Shown here: positions 25,044-34,014 of the stretch, piece after piece
Position numbering within the stretch: the stretch's first letter is position 1
Layout of the letters: the number at the start of each line of letters is the position of its first letter
Source of the DNA: Stenotrophomonas maltophilia
Lineage (GTDB): Bacteria > Pseudomonadota > Gammaproteobacteria > Xanthomonadales > Xanthomonadaceae
Direction: 5' to 3'
DNA length: 64,000 nt
Assembly: GCA_002363385.1 (NCBI GenBank)
Contig: DEVL01000003.1
Location: forward strand, 682,505-746,504
Made by a program: the position numbers and the translations under genes
Notes under the pieces: generated by a model
What the model was told of the DNA's origin: nothing
The model's database searches: none
The model's input: only the letters and a program-made list of their open reading frames with translations

Positions 25044-25862
25044 ATGGCCAGTCTGCAAGGCAAGACCCTGTTCATCACCGGCGCCTCGCGCGGGATCGGC
25101 CTGGCCATCGCGCTGCGTGCGGCACGCGACGGCGCCAATGTCGCCATCGCCGCCAAGTCGTCCGTGCCCAATCCCAAACTGCCGGGCACCATCCACAGCG
25201 CCGCCGAGGCAGTGACCGCCGCGGGCGGGCAGGGGCTGGCGCTGAAGTGTGACATCCGTGAAGAGGACCAGGTGCGCGCGGCGGTCGCCGCCACGGTCGA
25301 TACCTTCGGCGGCATCGACATCCTGATCAACAACGCCAGCGCGATCTGGCTGCGCGGCACGCTGGATACACCGATGAAGCGCTTCGACCTGATGCAGCAG
25401 GTCAATGCGCGCGGCAGCTTCCTGTGCGCGCAGGCCTGCCTGCCGCACCTGCTGCAGGCGCCCAACCCGCACATTCTCACCTTGGCGCCACCGCCGACGC
25501 TGGACCCGAAGTGGTGGGGCCCGCACACCGGCTACACCCTGGCCAAGATGGGCATGAGTTTCGTCACGCTCGGCCTGGCGGCCGAGTTCGGCCCGCAGGG
25601 CGTGGCGGTCAATGCACTGTGGCCGCGCACGGTGATCGCCACCGATGCGATCAACATGATTCCCGGTGTGGATGTCAGTGGCTGCCGCACGCCGGCGATC
25701 CTGGCTGACGCCGCGCATGCGGTGCTGTGCCGCGACGCGGCCGGTTTCAGCGGGCAGTTCCTGCTGGATGACGAGGTGCTGGCGCAGGCCGGCATCACTG
25801 ATCTGAGCGGGTACGCCGTCGATCCGTCGCGTCCGCTGATGCCGGACCTGTTCCTGGAGTGA
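25044..25862 (+). CDS. Short-chain dehydrogenase/reductase, HSDL2-like
   Basis: It is 272 residues. The NAD(P)-binding TGASRGIG (about 12-19), NNAS and the active-site YTLAK (Tyr and Lys) are present. ILTLAPPPTLDPKWWGPHTGYTLAKMGMS-type wording is split here into two parts: LTLAPP where the catalytic Ser is replaced, and GYTLAKMGMS; both match the HSDL2 (hydroxysteroid dehydrogenase-like) group. It has no sterol-carrier domain. The substrate is unknown; a fatty-acyl or lipid substrate is plausible from the group. Confidence 0.85.
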   Translation: MASLQGKTLFITGASRGIGLAIALRAARDGANVAIAAKSSVPNPKLPGTIHSAAEAVTAAGGQGLALKCDIREEDQVRAAVAATVDTFGGIDILINNASAIWLRGTLDTPMKRFDLMQQVNARGSFLCAQACLPHLLQAPNPHILTLAPPPTLDPKWWGPHTGYTLAKMGMSFVTLGLAAEFGPQGVAVNALWPRTVIATDAINMIPGVDVSGCRTPAILADAAHAVLCRDAAGFSGQFLLDDEVLAQAGITDLSGYAVDPSRPLMPDLFLE

Positions 25863-25944
25863 TACGCGCCTGGCGCGTGCGATGACAGCGGCTGCACACC
25901 TCCGGCTGCTATGGTGCGTCCCCCCAATTGGTATGGACACTCGC

Positions 25945-26910
25945 ATGTCATCTCGCACACGGACCGCGCCGCTCGCCGCCGCCATCGCCTTGATCAGCCT
26001 GCTCGGCGCCTGCAGCAAGGGCCCGGGCAGCGTCGCCGAAACCCAGGGCGTGGAGAAGGTGAACGCCTACATCGCCTGCTTCAACGCCGTTGAACAGCCG
26101 ATCCACGAAGGCTTCCAGCAGTACATCGGCTGGATGCAGGATCCGGAGGCCGGCCCGACCGGCAACGAGGACAAGGTGCGTGGACCGGGTACGGTGCTCT
26201 CGCATCGTGTGGAGGCGTGCAACGCCCCGATGGTCGCCGCACTGGCGATGACGCCGGCCGAGCCGGCACTGGATCCGGCAGCCCGCAACTACCAGAAGAC
26301 CTTCGTCGACCTGTACGCCCTGATCGAGCAGGCCGACCGGTACTACAGCCGCGAGGACTACCTGCGCGATGACCATGCCGGGATGCGCAGCCAGCATGCG
26401 CCGTTGATGAAGGCGTACATGGCCTTCTTCGATGCAGGCACCGCGCTGGATGCCGCGCTGGAAAAGCGCGAAGACGAACGCCGTGCGGAACAGCTCAAGG
26501 AGATTGAAGCTTCCGAAGGCCGCTCGATGGCGTACTACCAGATAAAGATCCTCGGTGATGGCAAGCAGCTGACGCAGCTGCTCAACAGTGAGACCCCGGA
26601 TCTGGCAGCGGCACGCACCCAGCTCGCTGCGTTCCAGGCGCTGTTGCAGCAGGCGCAGGATGACAAGATCGGCAAGGGCGATGCGATGTGGGGGCACGTG
26701 GAGCGCGCAGCCGATGCGCTGGCCCGCGATGCCGGCCGCCGTATCGAGCGCGTCGAGTCAAAGAAGCCGTATACCCGCAGCGAGCAGATGCTGATGGAGA
26801 GCGGTGGGCGGATCAGCAACCCGCAGGGCTCGGCCGAAGCCTTGCTGGTCAGTTACAACGATCTGGTCGACATGAGCAACCGCCTGGCCCAGACCAGCGG
26901 CGCTCGCTGA
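25945..26910 (+). CDS. YiiG-type (DUF3829) lipoprotein
   Basis: It is 321 residues from ATG 25945 (ATG 25933 is also possible). The lipobox LLGAC (Cys23) leads a mainly helical DUF3829 protein with KVNAYIACFN near the start, an Arg/Glu-rich coiled region (about 175-195) and YNDLVDMSNRL at the end. YiiG-like proteins are envelope lipoproteins of unknown function. A hairpin follows, shared with the convergent channel gene. Confidence 0.8.
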   Translation: MSSRTRTAPLAAAIALISLLGACSKGPGSVAETQGVEKVNAYIACFNAVEQPIHEGFQQYIGWMQDPEAGPTGNEDKVRGPGTVLSHRVEACNAPMVAALAMTPAEPALDPAARNYQKTFVDLYALIEQADRYYSREDYLRDDHAGMRSQHAPLMKAYMAFFDAGTALDAALEKREDERRAEQLKEIEASEGRSMAYYQIKILGDGKQLTQLLNSETPDLAAARTQLAAFQALLQQAQDDKIGKGDAMWGHVERAADALARDAGRRIERVESKKPYTRSEQMLMESGGRISNPQGSAEALLVSYNDLVDMSNRLAQTSGAR

Positions 26911-26915
26911 GTGAT

Positions 26916-26948
26916 CGCGTGGCGGGCTGCGAGGCGGCCCGCCACGCG
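26916..26948. terminator. Hairpin between convergent genes
   Basis: A perfect 12-bp stem (26916-26927 with 26937-26948, loop of 9) lies between the DUF3829 gene and the channel gene. Confidence 0.6.
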
Positions 26949-26952
26949 TTGA

Positions 26953-27834
26953 TCAGACATTGAAGGCCGGTGGCAGTTTCTCGCCGCAGTGTCGGCAGTG
27001 CACGGCGTCCGGTTCGTGGCCCTCCAGCCCGCAGTGCGGGCAGCCGCGCGCATCCCGGCGTGCGGCATGCTCGGCATCGCGCATGGTGTTGGCCAGTTCA
27101 GCGGTGTAGATGCCGGTGGGTACCGCGATGATGCTGTAGCCGATCAGGATCAGCACCGAGGTGACGAAGCGGCCCAGCACGGTCTGCGGCACGATGTCGC
27201 CGAAGCCCACCGTGGCCATGGTCACCACCGCCCAGTACATGCTGCTGGGGATGCTGGTGAACCCATGGTTGGGGCCTTCGATCACATACATCATGGTGCC
27301 GGCGATGATGGTGATGGTGATCACCGTGAACAGGAACAGCAGCACCTTTCGGCGGCTGCGCCACAACGACTCCATCAGCACGCCGCTCTCTTCGATGTAG
27401 CGGGTCAGCTTGAGAATCCGGAACACCCGCAGGATGCGCAGCGCGCGCACCACCAGCAGGCTCTGCGCGCCGGGGATGAACAGCGACAGGTAGGTGGGCA
27501 GGATCGAGGCCAGATCGATGATGCCCCAGATGCTGAATGCGTAGCGCAGCGGGCGTTTGACCACCACCAGCCGCAGCAGGTACTCGGCGGTGAACAGCAC
27601 CGTGAAAACCCATTCCAGCACGTAAAGCCCGTCGGCATAGGCCGCATGGAAGCGTTGCACGCTGTCGAACATGACCACCACAACGCTGGCGATGATCGCG
27701 TAGACCAGCAGCAGGTCGAAATTGCGCGAGGGCCGGGTGTCGTGGCGGTAGATGATGTCGAACCACTGGCGGCGCCAGCCGGATTCGGTAGCGGGGTTGA
27801 GCTGGGGGGCGGTGAACGGTCGCATGGGGCGCAT
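26953..27834 (-). CDS. Voltage-gated potassium channel with C-terminal zinc ribbon
   Basis: It is 293 residues from ATG 27834 (GGTGGGG 4 bases before). Six spans are present: S4 carries regularly spaced Arg (VVRALRILRVFRILKLTRYI), and the pore is MATVGFGD, with Phe replacing the usual Tyr of TVGYGD. The cytoplasmic C-terminus ends in two CxxC-like pairs, CPHCG and CRHCG, that form a zinc ribbon. It is divergent from argD with 56 bases between starts. K+ selectivity is inferred from the filter. Confidence 0.88.
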   Translation of the reverse strand: MRPMRPFTAPQLNPATESGWRRQWFDIIYRHDTRPSRNFDLLLVYAIIASVVVVMFDSVQRFHAAYADGLYVLEWVFTVLFTAEYLLRLVVVKRPLRYAFSIWGIIDLASILPTYLSLFIPGAQSLLVVRALRILRVFRILKLTRYIEESGVLMESLWRSRRKVLLFLFTVITITIIAGTMMYVIEGPNHGFTSIPSSMYWAVVTMATVGFGDIVPQTVLGRFVTSVLILIGYSIIAVPTGIYTAELANTMRDAEHAARRDARGCPHCGLEGHEPDAVHCRHCGEKLPPAFNV

Positions 27835-27890
27835 TGTGCCCCACCGGCTCAAAGCGCGAGAATGGGATCTTTCCTGAGCCGTTGACCGCC

Positions 27891-29120
27891 ATGACTGCCG
27901 CTGCCACCGATCCGCTGTTGTCCCTGTCGCATTACTACCTGCCGGTCTACAAACCGCGCCAGGTGGTGCTCGAGCGCGGCCAGGGCGCGCGCGTCTGGGA
28001 CAACCAGGGCCGTGAATTCATCGATCTGGCGGCCGGCATCGCCGTGTGCGGCCTGGGCCACAACGATCCGGACCTGACCGCGGCGCTGATCGAGCAGGCC
28101 GGAAAGCTGTGGCACACCAGCAACGTGTTCTACAGCGAACCGCCGCTGCGCCTGGCCGAAGAGCTGGTCACCGCCTCGCGTTTCGCCGAGCGCGTGTTCC
28201 TGTGCAACTCCGGTGCTGAAGCCAACGAAGTGGCGATCAAGCTGGTCCGCAAGTGGGCGTCCTCACTGGGCCGCCCGGCGCACCAGCGCGTGATCGTGAC
28301 CTTCCGTGGCAGCTTCCACGGCCGTACCCTGGCTGCGGTCACTGCGACCGCCCAGCCGAAGTACCAGGAAGGCTACGAGCCGCTGCCCGGTGGCTTCCGC
28401 TATGTCGATTTCAACGACGAGGTACAGCTGGAGACCGCGATGGCCGCCGGCGATGTCGCGGCGGTGATGCTCGAGCCGATCCAGGGCGAGGGCGGGGTGA
28501 TGCCGGCCAAGCCGGGCTTCCTCAAGCGCGTGCGCGAGCTGTGCGATCAGCACAACGCGCTGGTGGTGCTGGATGAAATCCAGGCCGGCATGGGCCGCAC
28601 CGGCACCCTGTTCGCGCACTGGCAGGACAACATCACGCCGGACATCGTCACCCTGGCCAAGGCGCTGGGCGGCGGCTTCCCGATCGGCGCGATGCTGGCC
28701 GGCCCGAAGGTGGCCGAGGTGATGCAGTTCGGTGCGCACGGCACCACCTTCGGTGGCAACCCGCTTGCGGCGGCTGTGGCGCGCGTGGCGCTGCGCAAGC
28801 TGTCCTCGCCGGAGATCGCGCACAACGTCAGCCGCCAGTCGCAGGCGCTGCGCGATGGCCTGGGCAGGATCAATGACGAGTTCAAGGTGTTCAGCCAGGT
28901 CCGTGGCCGCGGCCTGATGCTGGGCGCGGTGCTGGACAAGGATTTTGCCGGCCAGGCCGGCGCCATCCTGGACCACGCCGCCGAGCATGGCCTGCTGACC
29001 CTGCAGGCTGGCCCGGACGTGCTGCGCTTCGTGCCGTCGCTGAACATCACCGATGAAGAAATCGCCGAAGGCCTGAAGCGTCTTCGCGCGGCCGTGCAGT
29101 CGTTCATCGCGACGCGCTAG
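27891..29120 (+). CDS. argD: Acetylornithine/succinylornithine-type aminotransferase
   Basis: It is 409 residues, a class-III PLP enzyme. It shows GIAVCGLGHNDP, NSGAEANEVAIKLVRKW, the carboxylate segment EPIQGEGGV, DEIQAGMGRTGT and the PLP Lys in TLAKALGGGFPIG. N-acetylornithine aminotransferase in arginine synthesis is the best match; related enzymes act on other omega-amino acids. It is monocistronic, followed by a SMAG palindrome that may act as a terminator. Confidence 0.88.
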   Translation: MTAAATDPLLSLSHYYLPVYKPRQVVLERGQGARVWDNQGREFIDLAAGIAVCGLGHNDPDLTAALIEQAGKLWHTSNVFYSEPPLRLAEELVTASRFAERVFLCNSGAEANEVAIKLVRKWASSLGRPAHQRVIVTFRGSFHGRTLAAVTATAQPKYQEGYEPLPGGFRYVDFNDEVQLETAMAAGDVAAVMLEPIQGEGGVMPAKPGFLKRVRELCDQHNALVVLDEIQAGMGRTGTLFAHWQDNITPDIVTLAKALGGGFPIGAMLAGPKVAEVMQFGAHGTTFGGNPLAAAVARVALRKLSSPEIAHNVSRQSQALRDGLGRINDEFKVFSQVRGRGLMLGAVLDKDFAGQAGAILDHAAEHGLLTLQAGPDVLRFVPSLNITDEEIAEGLKRLRAAVQSFIATR

Positions 29121-29129
29121 CCAATGGCG

Positions 29130-29156
29130 GTAGAGCCGACCGTTGGTCGGCTCTAC
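29130..29156. repeat. Perfect SMAG-type palindrome
   Basis: GTAGAGCCGACC (29130-29141), loop GTT, and its exact complement (29145-29156). It lies between argD and a convergent gene and supplies the latter's TAG stop codon (29153-29155). Confidence 0.88.
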
Positions 29157-29764
29157 GCCAGGGCGTACCGCTTCAACACCTTGCCGAACGCGCGGCTGTC
29201 CGTCGCGGTCTCGGCCTGCAGGCCGGCCTGCCGTGCCCCGCGCACGTTGACGAACAGGTCATCGATGAACAGCGTGCGCTCGGCGCGCGCGCCTAGCAGC
29301 GTCACCGCCTGCGTGAATATTGTCGGCTCCGGCTTGCGCCCGCCCAACGCACCGCTGCACAGGATGCGGCCCCGCAGGGCATCGGCCAGGCTCGGCAGCA
29401 GCTGCGGAATCGTCTGCGCCATCAGCGCGCCGTTGTTGGTCAGGATGCCGATCGGCAGTGTCTGCGCGATACGTGCCACGCGTTCGATGACGCCCGTTTG
29501 CGGTGCGCACGCTGCGATGCGTGCGGCCTGCCACTGCACGACGCTGATCGTGGTCTGCAGCGCATCGCCCAACTGCTGCAGGTAGATGTCGGTCGCCATG
29601 CCGCTGTCATAGGCGCGTTCCAGCCCACTGTCGAACAGCGCCGCCTGCACCTGCGCCGCAGGGCAGCCGACGCTCGCCGCCAGATGGCGCACACGCAGGT
29701 GCCGCGCATAACGCACCAGTACGCCATCGAAATCCAGCAACAGGCACTCGATCACACGCGGCAT
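29153..29764 (-). CDS. HAD-superfamily (subfamily IA) hydrolase
   Basis: It is 203 residues. All HAD motifs are present: DFDGV (I), TNNG (II), the Lys of GRKPEP (III) and IDDL (IV). It is a phosphatase-type cytoplasmic enzyme with a helical cap; the substrate is unknown. The last codons and the TAG stop fall inside the SMAG repeat. Confidence 0.88.
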   Translation of the reverse strand: MPRVIECLLLDFDGVLVRYARHLRVRHLAASVGCPAAQVQAALFDSGLERAYDSGMATDIYLQQLGDALQTTISVVQWQAARIAACAPQTGVIERVARIAQTLPIGILTNNGALMAQTIPQLLPSLADALRGRILCSGALGGRKPEPTIFTQAVTLLGARAERTLFIDDLFVNVRGARQAGLQAETATDSRAFGKVLKRYALA

Positions 29765-29877
29765 GGGGCCGTCTCGTCCAGATCCAGCGCTGACCGTAAC
29801 CCAGCCAGTGCCTGCGCTGCGACATCGCGTCGCACGTCGCCTGCACGGGCGGTCACTAGAATCGCGTGGACTGCCTG

Positions 29878-30336
29878 ATGGAGATCGCCTTGAAACTGCT
29901 TGCCCCCGTGTTGCTCGCTGGCCTCATGCTGGCCCCGGCCGCCCATGCGCGCGTCTGCGCGATCGCCATCGACAGTACCGACCAGATGAGCTTCAGCCAG
30001 AAGGAACTCAAGGTCGCCGCCGATTGCACCCAGGTCAAATTGACCCTGCGCCACACCGGCAAGCTCGCCGCGACCGCGATGGGCCACAACTGGGTACTGA
30101 CCCGCACCGCCGATTACCAGCCGGTCGCGATGGCCGGCATGCGCACGACGCTGGCCGACAGCTACCTGCCCAAGGGCGATGCGCGCGTGTTGGCGCACAC
30201 GCCGGTGATCGGCGGTGGCCAGAGCACCAGCGTCACCTTCTCCACCGCCAAGCTGACCAAGGGCGGTGACTACACCTTCTTCTGCTCCTTCCCCGGCCAC
30301 TTCGCGATGATGAAGGGCCGCTTCGTGTTCGGTTGA
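29878..30336 (+). CDS. azu: Azurin, blue copper electron-transfer protein
   Basis: It is 152 residues from ATG 29878; a TTG at 29890 with GGAG ideally placed is an alternative that gives 148. After a 24-residue signal peptide the mature chain has the copper ligands His (MGHNWVL), and Cys, His, Met in FFCSFPGHFAMMKG, plus the Cys pair for the structural disulfide. It shuttles electrons in the periplasm. It ends at a large inverted repeat shared with hemL. Confidence 0.93.
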   Translation: MEIALKLLAPVLLAGLMLAPAAHARVCAIAIDSTDQMSFSQKELKVAADCTQVKLTLRHTGKLAATAMGHNWVLTRTADYQPVAMAGMRTTLADSYLPKGDARVLAHTPVIGGGQSTSVTFSTAKLTKGGDYTFFCSFPGHFAMMKGRFVFG

Positions 30337-30388
30337 TCAACAGGGACGGAGGTAGTTATTAACTACCTCCGTCCCTGTTATTTGATCA
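30334..30388. terminator. Large near-perfect inverted repeat, bidirectional terminator
   Basis: A perfect 20-bp repeat (30339-30358 with 30360-30379) is bounded by TGATCA on each side; the outer TGA triplets are the stop codons of azurin (30334-30336) and hemL (30386-30388, minus). Confidence 0.85.
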
Positions 30389-31675
30389 GCCCTTGACGAC
30401 CTTGAACGCTTCGCGGGCGGCGTCGAGCGTCGCCTCGATGATGCTGTCGTCGTGGGCGCTGGACAGGAAGCCGGCTTCGTACGCGGAGGGAGCCAGGAAC
30501 ACGCCGCGCTCCAGCATTGCGTGGAAGAAGGTGTTGAACGCGGTGATGTCGCACGCGGTCGCCTGAGCGTACGTTTCCACCTTCTGGTCAGTGAAGAACA
30601 GGCCGAACATCGCGCCGACCTGGGTGGTGGTCACGGCCACGCCTGCATCCGCCGCCGCCGCTTCCAGCCCCGCGCACAGGCGCGCGGCCGACGCACTCAG
30701 GCGATCATGGAAGCCCGGTTCCTGCACCAGTTCCAGCATCGCCAGGCCGGCGGCCATCGCCACCGGATTGCCGCTCAGCGTGCCCGCCTGGTAGATCGGG
30801 CCCGCCGGGGAGATCTGCGACATCAGTTCGCGACGACCACCGTAGGCGCCCACCGGCATGCCGCCGCCGATGATCTTGCCGAAGGTGGTCAGGTCCGGAG
30901 TGACGCCGTAATGCGCCTGCGCGCCGCCGAGCGCCACGCGGAAGCCGGTCATCACTTCATCGAAGATCAGCACCGTCCCGTACTGCGTGCACAGCGCGCG
31001 CAGGTGCTGCAGGTAGCCTTCGCGCGGCGGAATACAGTTGGCGTTGCCGACCACCGGCTCGATGATCAGCCCGGCGATGTGCTCGCCCTGTTCGGCGAAC
31101 AGCGCGGTGGCCGCCTCGACATCGTTGTACGGCAGGGTCAGGGTGAGTTCGCTCAGGCCGGCCGGGACGCCGGGCGAGGTCGGCACGCCCAGGGTCAGCA
31201 TGCCGCTGCCCGCCTTGACCAGGAACGAGTCGCCGTGGCCGTGGTAGCAGCCTTCGAACTTGACGATGCGGGTGCGGCCGGTGGCACCGCGTGCCAGCCG
31301 GATCGCCGACAGCGTGGCCTCGGTGCCGGAATTGACCATGCGCACCATCTCGCAGGACGGCACCAGCCGGGTCAGGGTCTCGGCCATGGTCACTTCGGCT
31401 TCGCACGGCGCACCGAACGACAGGCCATTGCCGATCGCCTGCTTGACCGCCTGGCGCACGGCGGTGTGATTGTGGCCGACGATCATCGGGCCCCAGGAGC
31501 CGACGTAATCGATGTAGCGGTTGTCGTCCACGTCATACAGGTAGGGGCCGTCGGCGCGCTTGACGAAGAACGGCTCCCCGCCGACCGACTTGAACGCGCG
31601 CACCGGCGAGTTGACGCCACCCGGCAGCAGCTTCTGGGCGCGGGTGAACAGGGCGTGGGACTGGTCGTGGTTCAT
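30386..31675 (-). CDS. hemL: Glutamate-1-semialdehyde 2,1-aminomutase
   Basis: It is 429 residues; it makes 5-aminolevulinate for heme in the C5 pathway. It shows NSGTEATLSAIRLARG, the PLP Lys in TFGKIIGGGMPVGA, and GTLSGNPVAMAAG. ATG 31675 overlaps the thiE stop (ATGA), so the two are translationally coupled; the in-frame codon further up lies inside thiE. Confidence 0.95.
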   Translation of the reverse strand: MNHDQSHALFTRAQKLLPGGVNSPVRAFKSVGGEPFFVKRADGPYLYDVDDNRYIDYVGSWGPMIVGHNHTAVRQAVKQAIGNGLSFGAPCEAEVTMAETLTRLVPSCEMVRMVNSGTEATLSAIRLARGATGRTRIVKFEGCYHGHGDSFLVKAGSGMLTLGVPTSPGVPAGLSELTLTLPYNDVEAATALFAEQGEHIAGLIIEPVVGNANCIPPREGYLQHLRALCTQYGTVLIFDEVMTGFRVALGGAQAHYGVTPDLTTFGKIIGGGMPVGAYGGRRELMSQISPAGPIYQAGTLSGNPVAMAAGLAMLELVQEPGFHDRLSASAARLCAGLEAAAADAGVAVTTTQVGAMFGLFFTDQKVETYAQATACDITAFNTFFHAMLERGVFLAPSAYEAGFLSSAHDDSIIEATLDAAREAFKVVKG

Positions 31676-32313
31676 GCGGGTTCCTGGAAGCAATCGAGGT
31701 AGGCGTGCAGCGTGGCGACCGGATCCGGTGCGGCGTACACGCTGCTGATGACGGCGATCAGATCGGCGCCGGCAGCGATGAGCGGTGCCACATTGTCCGG
31801 CGTCAGCCCGCCGATCGCCACCCGCGGCAGCCCGAGTGCGGCGCTTTGCCGCAGCAGGTCGGGCGTGGCGCGGCGCGTGGTGGCCTTGCTGTTGCTGGCG
31901 AAGAAGGCGCCAAAGGCGAGGTAGCTGGCCCCGGCGGTGGCCGCCCGTTCGGCGCGCGCATGATCGTCGTAGCAGGAGATGCCGATGATGGCGGTCGGGC
32001 CAAGCAGGGCGCGTGCGGCAGCGATCCCTTCATCGTCCTCCCCCAGGTGCACGCCAGCCGCACCGACTGCCTGGGCCAGCGCGGGGTCGTCATTGATGAT
32101 CAGCGGGGTGGCGTAGCGGGCGCACAGCGCCTGCAGTGCCTCGGCCTGTGCGCGGCGCAGCGGGGCATCGGCGGTCTTGTTGCGGTACTGCAGCAGGGTG
32201 ACGCCGGTGGCCAGCAGCGGCGCGGTACGCGCCAGCAGGCGGGCGGTATCGGGCTCGTCCGGGGTGATCAGGTAGACGCCGCGCGGCGGCGTGGGGGCTG
32301 AAGCGTGATTCAT
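31672..32313 (-). CDS. thiE: Thiamine-phosphate synthase
   Basis: It is 213 residues (ATG 32313), a TIM-barrel enzyme joining the pyrimidine and thiazole halves of thiamine phosphate. It shows LLQYRNK, the substrate-binding INDD (PLIINDDPALA), GVHLGEDD, FGAFFASNSK and AIGGLTPDN. It is upstream of hemL with a four-base overlap, an arrangement found in other gammaproteobacteria. Confidence 0.93.
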   Translation of the reverse strand: MNHASAPTPPRGVYLITPDEPDTARLLARTAPLLATGVTLLQYRNKTADAPLRRAQAEALQALCARYATPLIINDDPALAQAVGAAGVHLGEDDEGIAAARALLGPTAIIGISCYDDHARAERAATAGASYLAFGAFFASNSKATTRRATPDLLRQSAALGLPRVAIGGLTPDNVAPLIAAGADLIAVISSVYAAPDPVATLHAYLDCFQEPA

Positions 32314-32385
32314 CAATGGCTACCGGTAGTGCAACGGGAGTGGGACAATGCGGACTGTCAGCCCTTGTCCCACCGTGATTATCCG

Positions 32386-32577
32386 ATGACCGACGCTACC
32401 GCCACCACCTTCCGCACCTGGATGTGCGTTGTCTGCGGGTTCCTGTACAGGGAAGAGGATGGCCTGCCGGAAGAGGGCATCGCGCCGGGCACGCGCTGGG
32501 AAGACATTCCCGAGACGTGGACGTGCCCGGACTGCGGCGTGACCAAGGATGATTTCGAGATGGTCGAAGTCGACTGA
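32386..32577 (+). CDS. Rubredoxin
   Basis: It is 63 residues from ATG 32386. The two iron-binding knuckles CVVCGFLY and CPDCGVTKDDF, with the four Cys of the FeS4 site, are intact. It carries electrons in the cytoplasm; the partner is not shown. It is divergent from thiE. Confidence 0.95.
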   Translation: MTDATATTFRTWMCVVCGFLYREEDGLPEEGIAPGTRWEDIPETWTCPDCGVTKDDFEMVEVD

Positions 32578-32587
32578 GGCACCGCCA

Positions 32588-32606
32588 GGCGCCGTGTCAC
32601 GGCGCC
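32588..32606. terminator. Hairpin between rubredoxin and SirB1-like gene
   Basis: A perfect 9-bp inverted repeat GGCGCCGTG around a single T (32588-32606) lies between convergent genes; no T run is seen. Confidence 0.45.
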
Positions 32607-32607
32607 G

Positions 32608-33453
32608 TCAGTGCAGGCGCGGCACCACGCCACCTAGGCCGACCAGCTTCTCACGCACGAACTGCGCATCGCTGGCCTTGGCATTGCGCTTGAGATACAG
32701 CCCCAGATCGCTGCGCGCGCCGGCCTCGTAGTCCAGCTGCAGGTAGGCCATGCCGCGATCGCGCAGGGCATCGTCCTGCTCGGGGGCGAGTTTCAGCAGG
32801 CGATCGGCACTGCGCGCGGCGCGGTCCCATTCCCCCCGTTCGACGTACACGCCATGCAGGTTGCGCAGCATCCGCATCAGGATCGCGCGTGCCGGGGCCG
32901 GATCCAGGATCTGGGCCAGCACATCGTCGTCGGGGACTTCCCCGCCCAGGTGTGAGCGCGCGCGTTCGCGCAGTTCGTCCACGCCAAGCGGGCGGCCGCC
33001 GTTGAACGGGTCCATCACCAGCACGCCGTCATTGAGCGGCAGGCGCACCAGGAAATGCCCGGGGAAGGACACCCCGTCCAGCGGGATGCCGAGCCGGCGC
33101 GAGACTTCCATCTGCACCAGTGCCAGCGAGATCGGGTTGCCCAGGCGGCGTTCGAAGACCTGGTTCAGATAGCTGTTGCGCGGGTCGTAGTACTCGCCGT
33201 GGTCGCCGCTGTAGCCCAGCTCGTCGAACAGATGACGGTTGACCGCGGCAATCTTCAGCGGCCACATGTCGATCGTGGCGATCTCGGTACGCAGGTGGTC
33301 GGCGTGGCTTTGCAGGACCGCCTCGTAGACGGCGGGGTCCAGATCCGGGTATTCATCCCGGGCAATCAGCAACGCGGTCGGCAACAGCGGCAGCGCCTCG
33401 TCATCCAGCTCGGCCAGTGAGTCCCACGTCGGCAATGTGATCTGCCCCTGCAT
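32608..33453 (-). CDS. SirB1-type transglutaminase-like / TPR protein
   Basis: It is 281 residues. The transglutaminase-like core (NPISLALVQMEVSRRLGIPLDGVSFPGHFLVR, about 105-137, with the His in PGHF and the following DPFNGG) precedes TPR-like helices (about 205-265). The catalytic Cys position of true transglutaminases is not evident (NPISL), as in other SirB1-like proteins. The exact role is unknown. A terminator of the upstream minus-strand gene separates the two. Confidence 0.82.
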   Translation of the reverse strand: MQGQITLPTWDSLAELDDEALPLLPTALLIARDEYPDLDPAVYEAVLQSHADHLRTEIATIDMWPLKIAAVNRHLFDELGYSGDHGEYYDPRNSYLNQVFERRLGNPISLALVQMEVSRRLGIPLDGVSFPGHFLVRLPLNDGVLVMDPFNGGRPLGVDELRERARSHLGGEVPDDDVLAQILDPAPARAILMRMLRNLHGVYVERGEWDRAARSADRLLKLAPEQDDALRDRGMAYLQLDYEAGARSDLGLYLKRNAKASDAQFVREKLVGLGGVVPRLH

Positions 33454-33470
33454 GGGACAAGACTGGCGAC

Positions 33471-33503
33471 AAACGCGCCGCGATTCAAGGGCGCGGCGCG
33501 TTT
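33471..33503 (-). terminator. Terminator of the DUF192 gene
   Basis: A perfect 12-bp stem AAACGCGCCGCG (33471-33482) with its complement (33492-33503, loop of 9) ends in TTT on the minus strand, 13 bases after the gene's stop. Confidence 0.75.
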
Positions 33504-33515
33504 ATCAGGGCAGTT

Positions 33516-33968
33516 TTATTTGCCGTCGGCGATGCCGGGACCGAACGTCAGCTCGGTGCCGTCTTTGAGCGCCATCTTTTCGGCCTGCCCGGCATTGAGT
33601 TCCAGCACGTAGCGAGCCGGCTCGCTGCTGGGGTAGGGCGGGCAACGATCGCCGGCCGAACACGGCGGCACATCGCGCTGCTGGCTGACCAGGCGGCGCT
33701 GCGCGTCGAAGTACAGGATGTCCAGGGCGATCTTGGTGTTCTTCATCCAGTACGCCTGCAGCTCTTCGCGTTCGTGGATGAACAGCATGCCGTGATCCTC
33801 GGGCATCTGGTCGCGGAACATCAGCCCGCGGGCGCGGGTGTCGTCGTTGGTGGCCAGCTCAACGTGGTAACGGTTGCCGTCCAGTTCCACCCAGTGACGG
33901 GCGTTGGTGCTGGCACAGCCGGCCAGGGTGAACAGCAGGAGCAGGGGCAGCAGGCGCAACAGGGACAT
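33516..33968 (-). CDS. DUF192 lipoprotein
   Basis: It is 150 residues with a lipobox LAGC (Cys18). The DUF192 core is clear: ELATNDDTRARGLMFRD, GMLFIH, YWMKNTKIALDILYFD, and VLELNAG near the end. Function is unknown; it is held in the envelope by its lipid anchor. It is on the same strand as rpiA, 46 bases downstream of it. Confidence 0.9.
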   Translation of the reverse strand: MSLLRLLPLLLLFTLAGCASTNARHWVELDGNRYHVELATNDDTRARGLMFRDQMPEDHGMLFIHEREELQAYWMKNTKIALDILYFDAQRRLVSQQRDVPPCSAGDRCPPYPSSEPARYVLELNAGQAEKMALKDGTELTFGPGIADGK

Positions 33969-34014
33969 GGGCGTACCTCGTTGGGGCAGCCGGCGCGGGC
34001 GCCGGCCACGGGGA

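Noticed and set aside
25044..25862. SDR gene as a typical 3-oxoacyl reductase.
   Set aside because: The catalytic Ser position is not the classic one and the APP-T-L-D-P segment fits the HSDL2-like group better.
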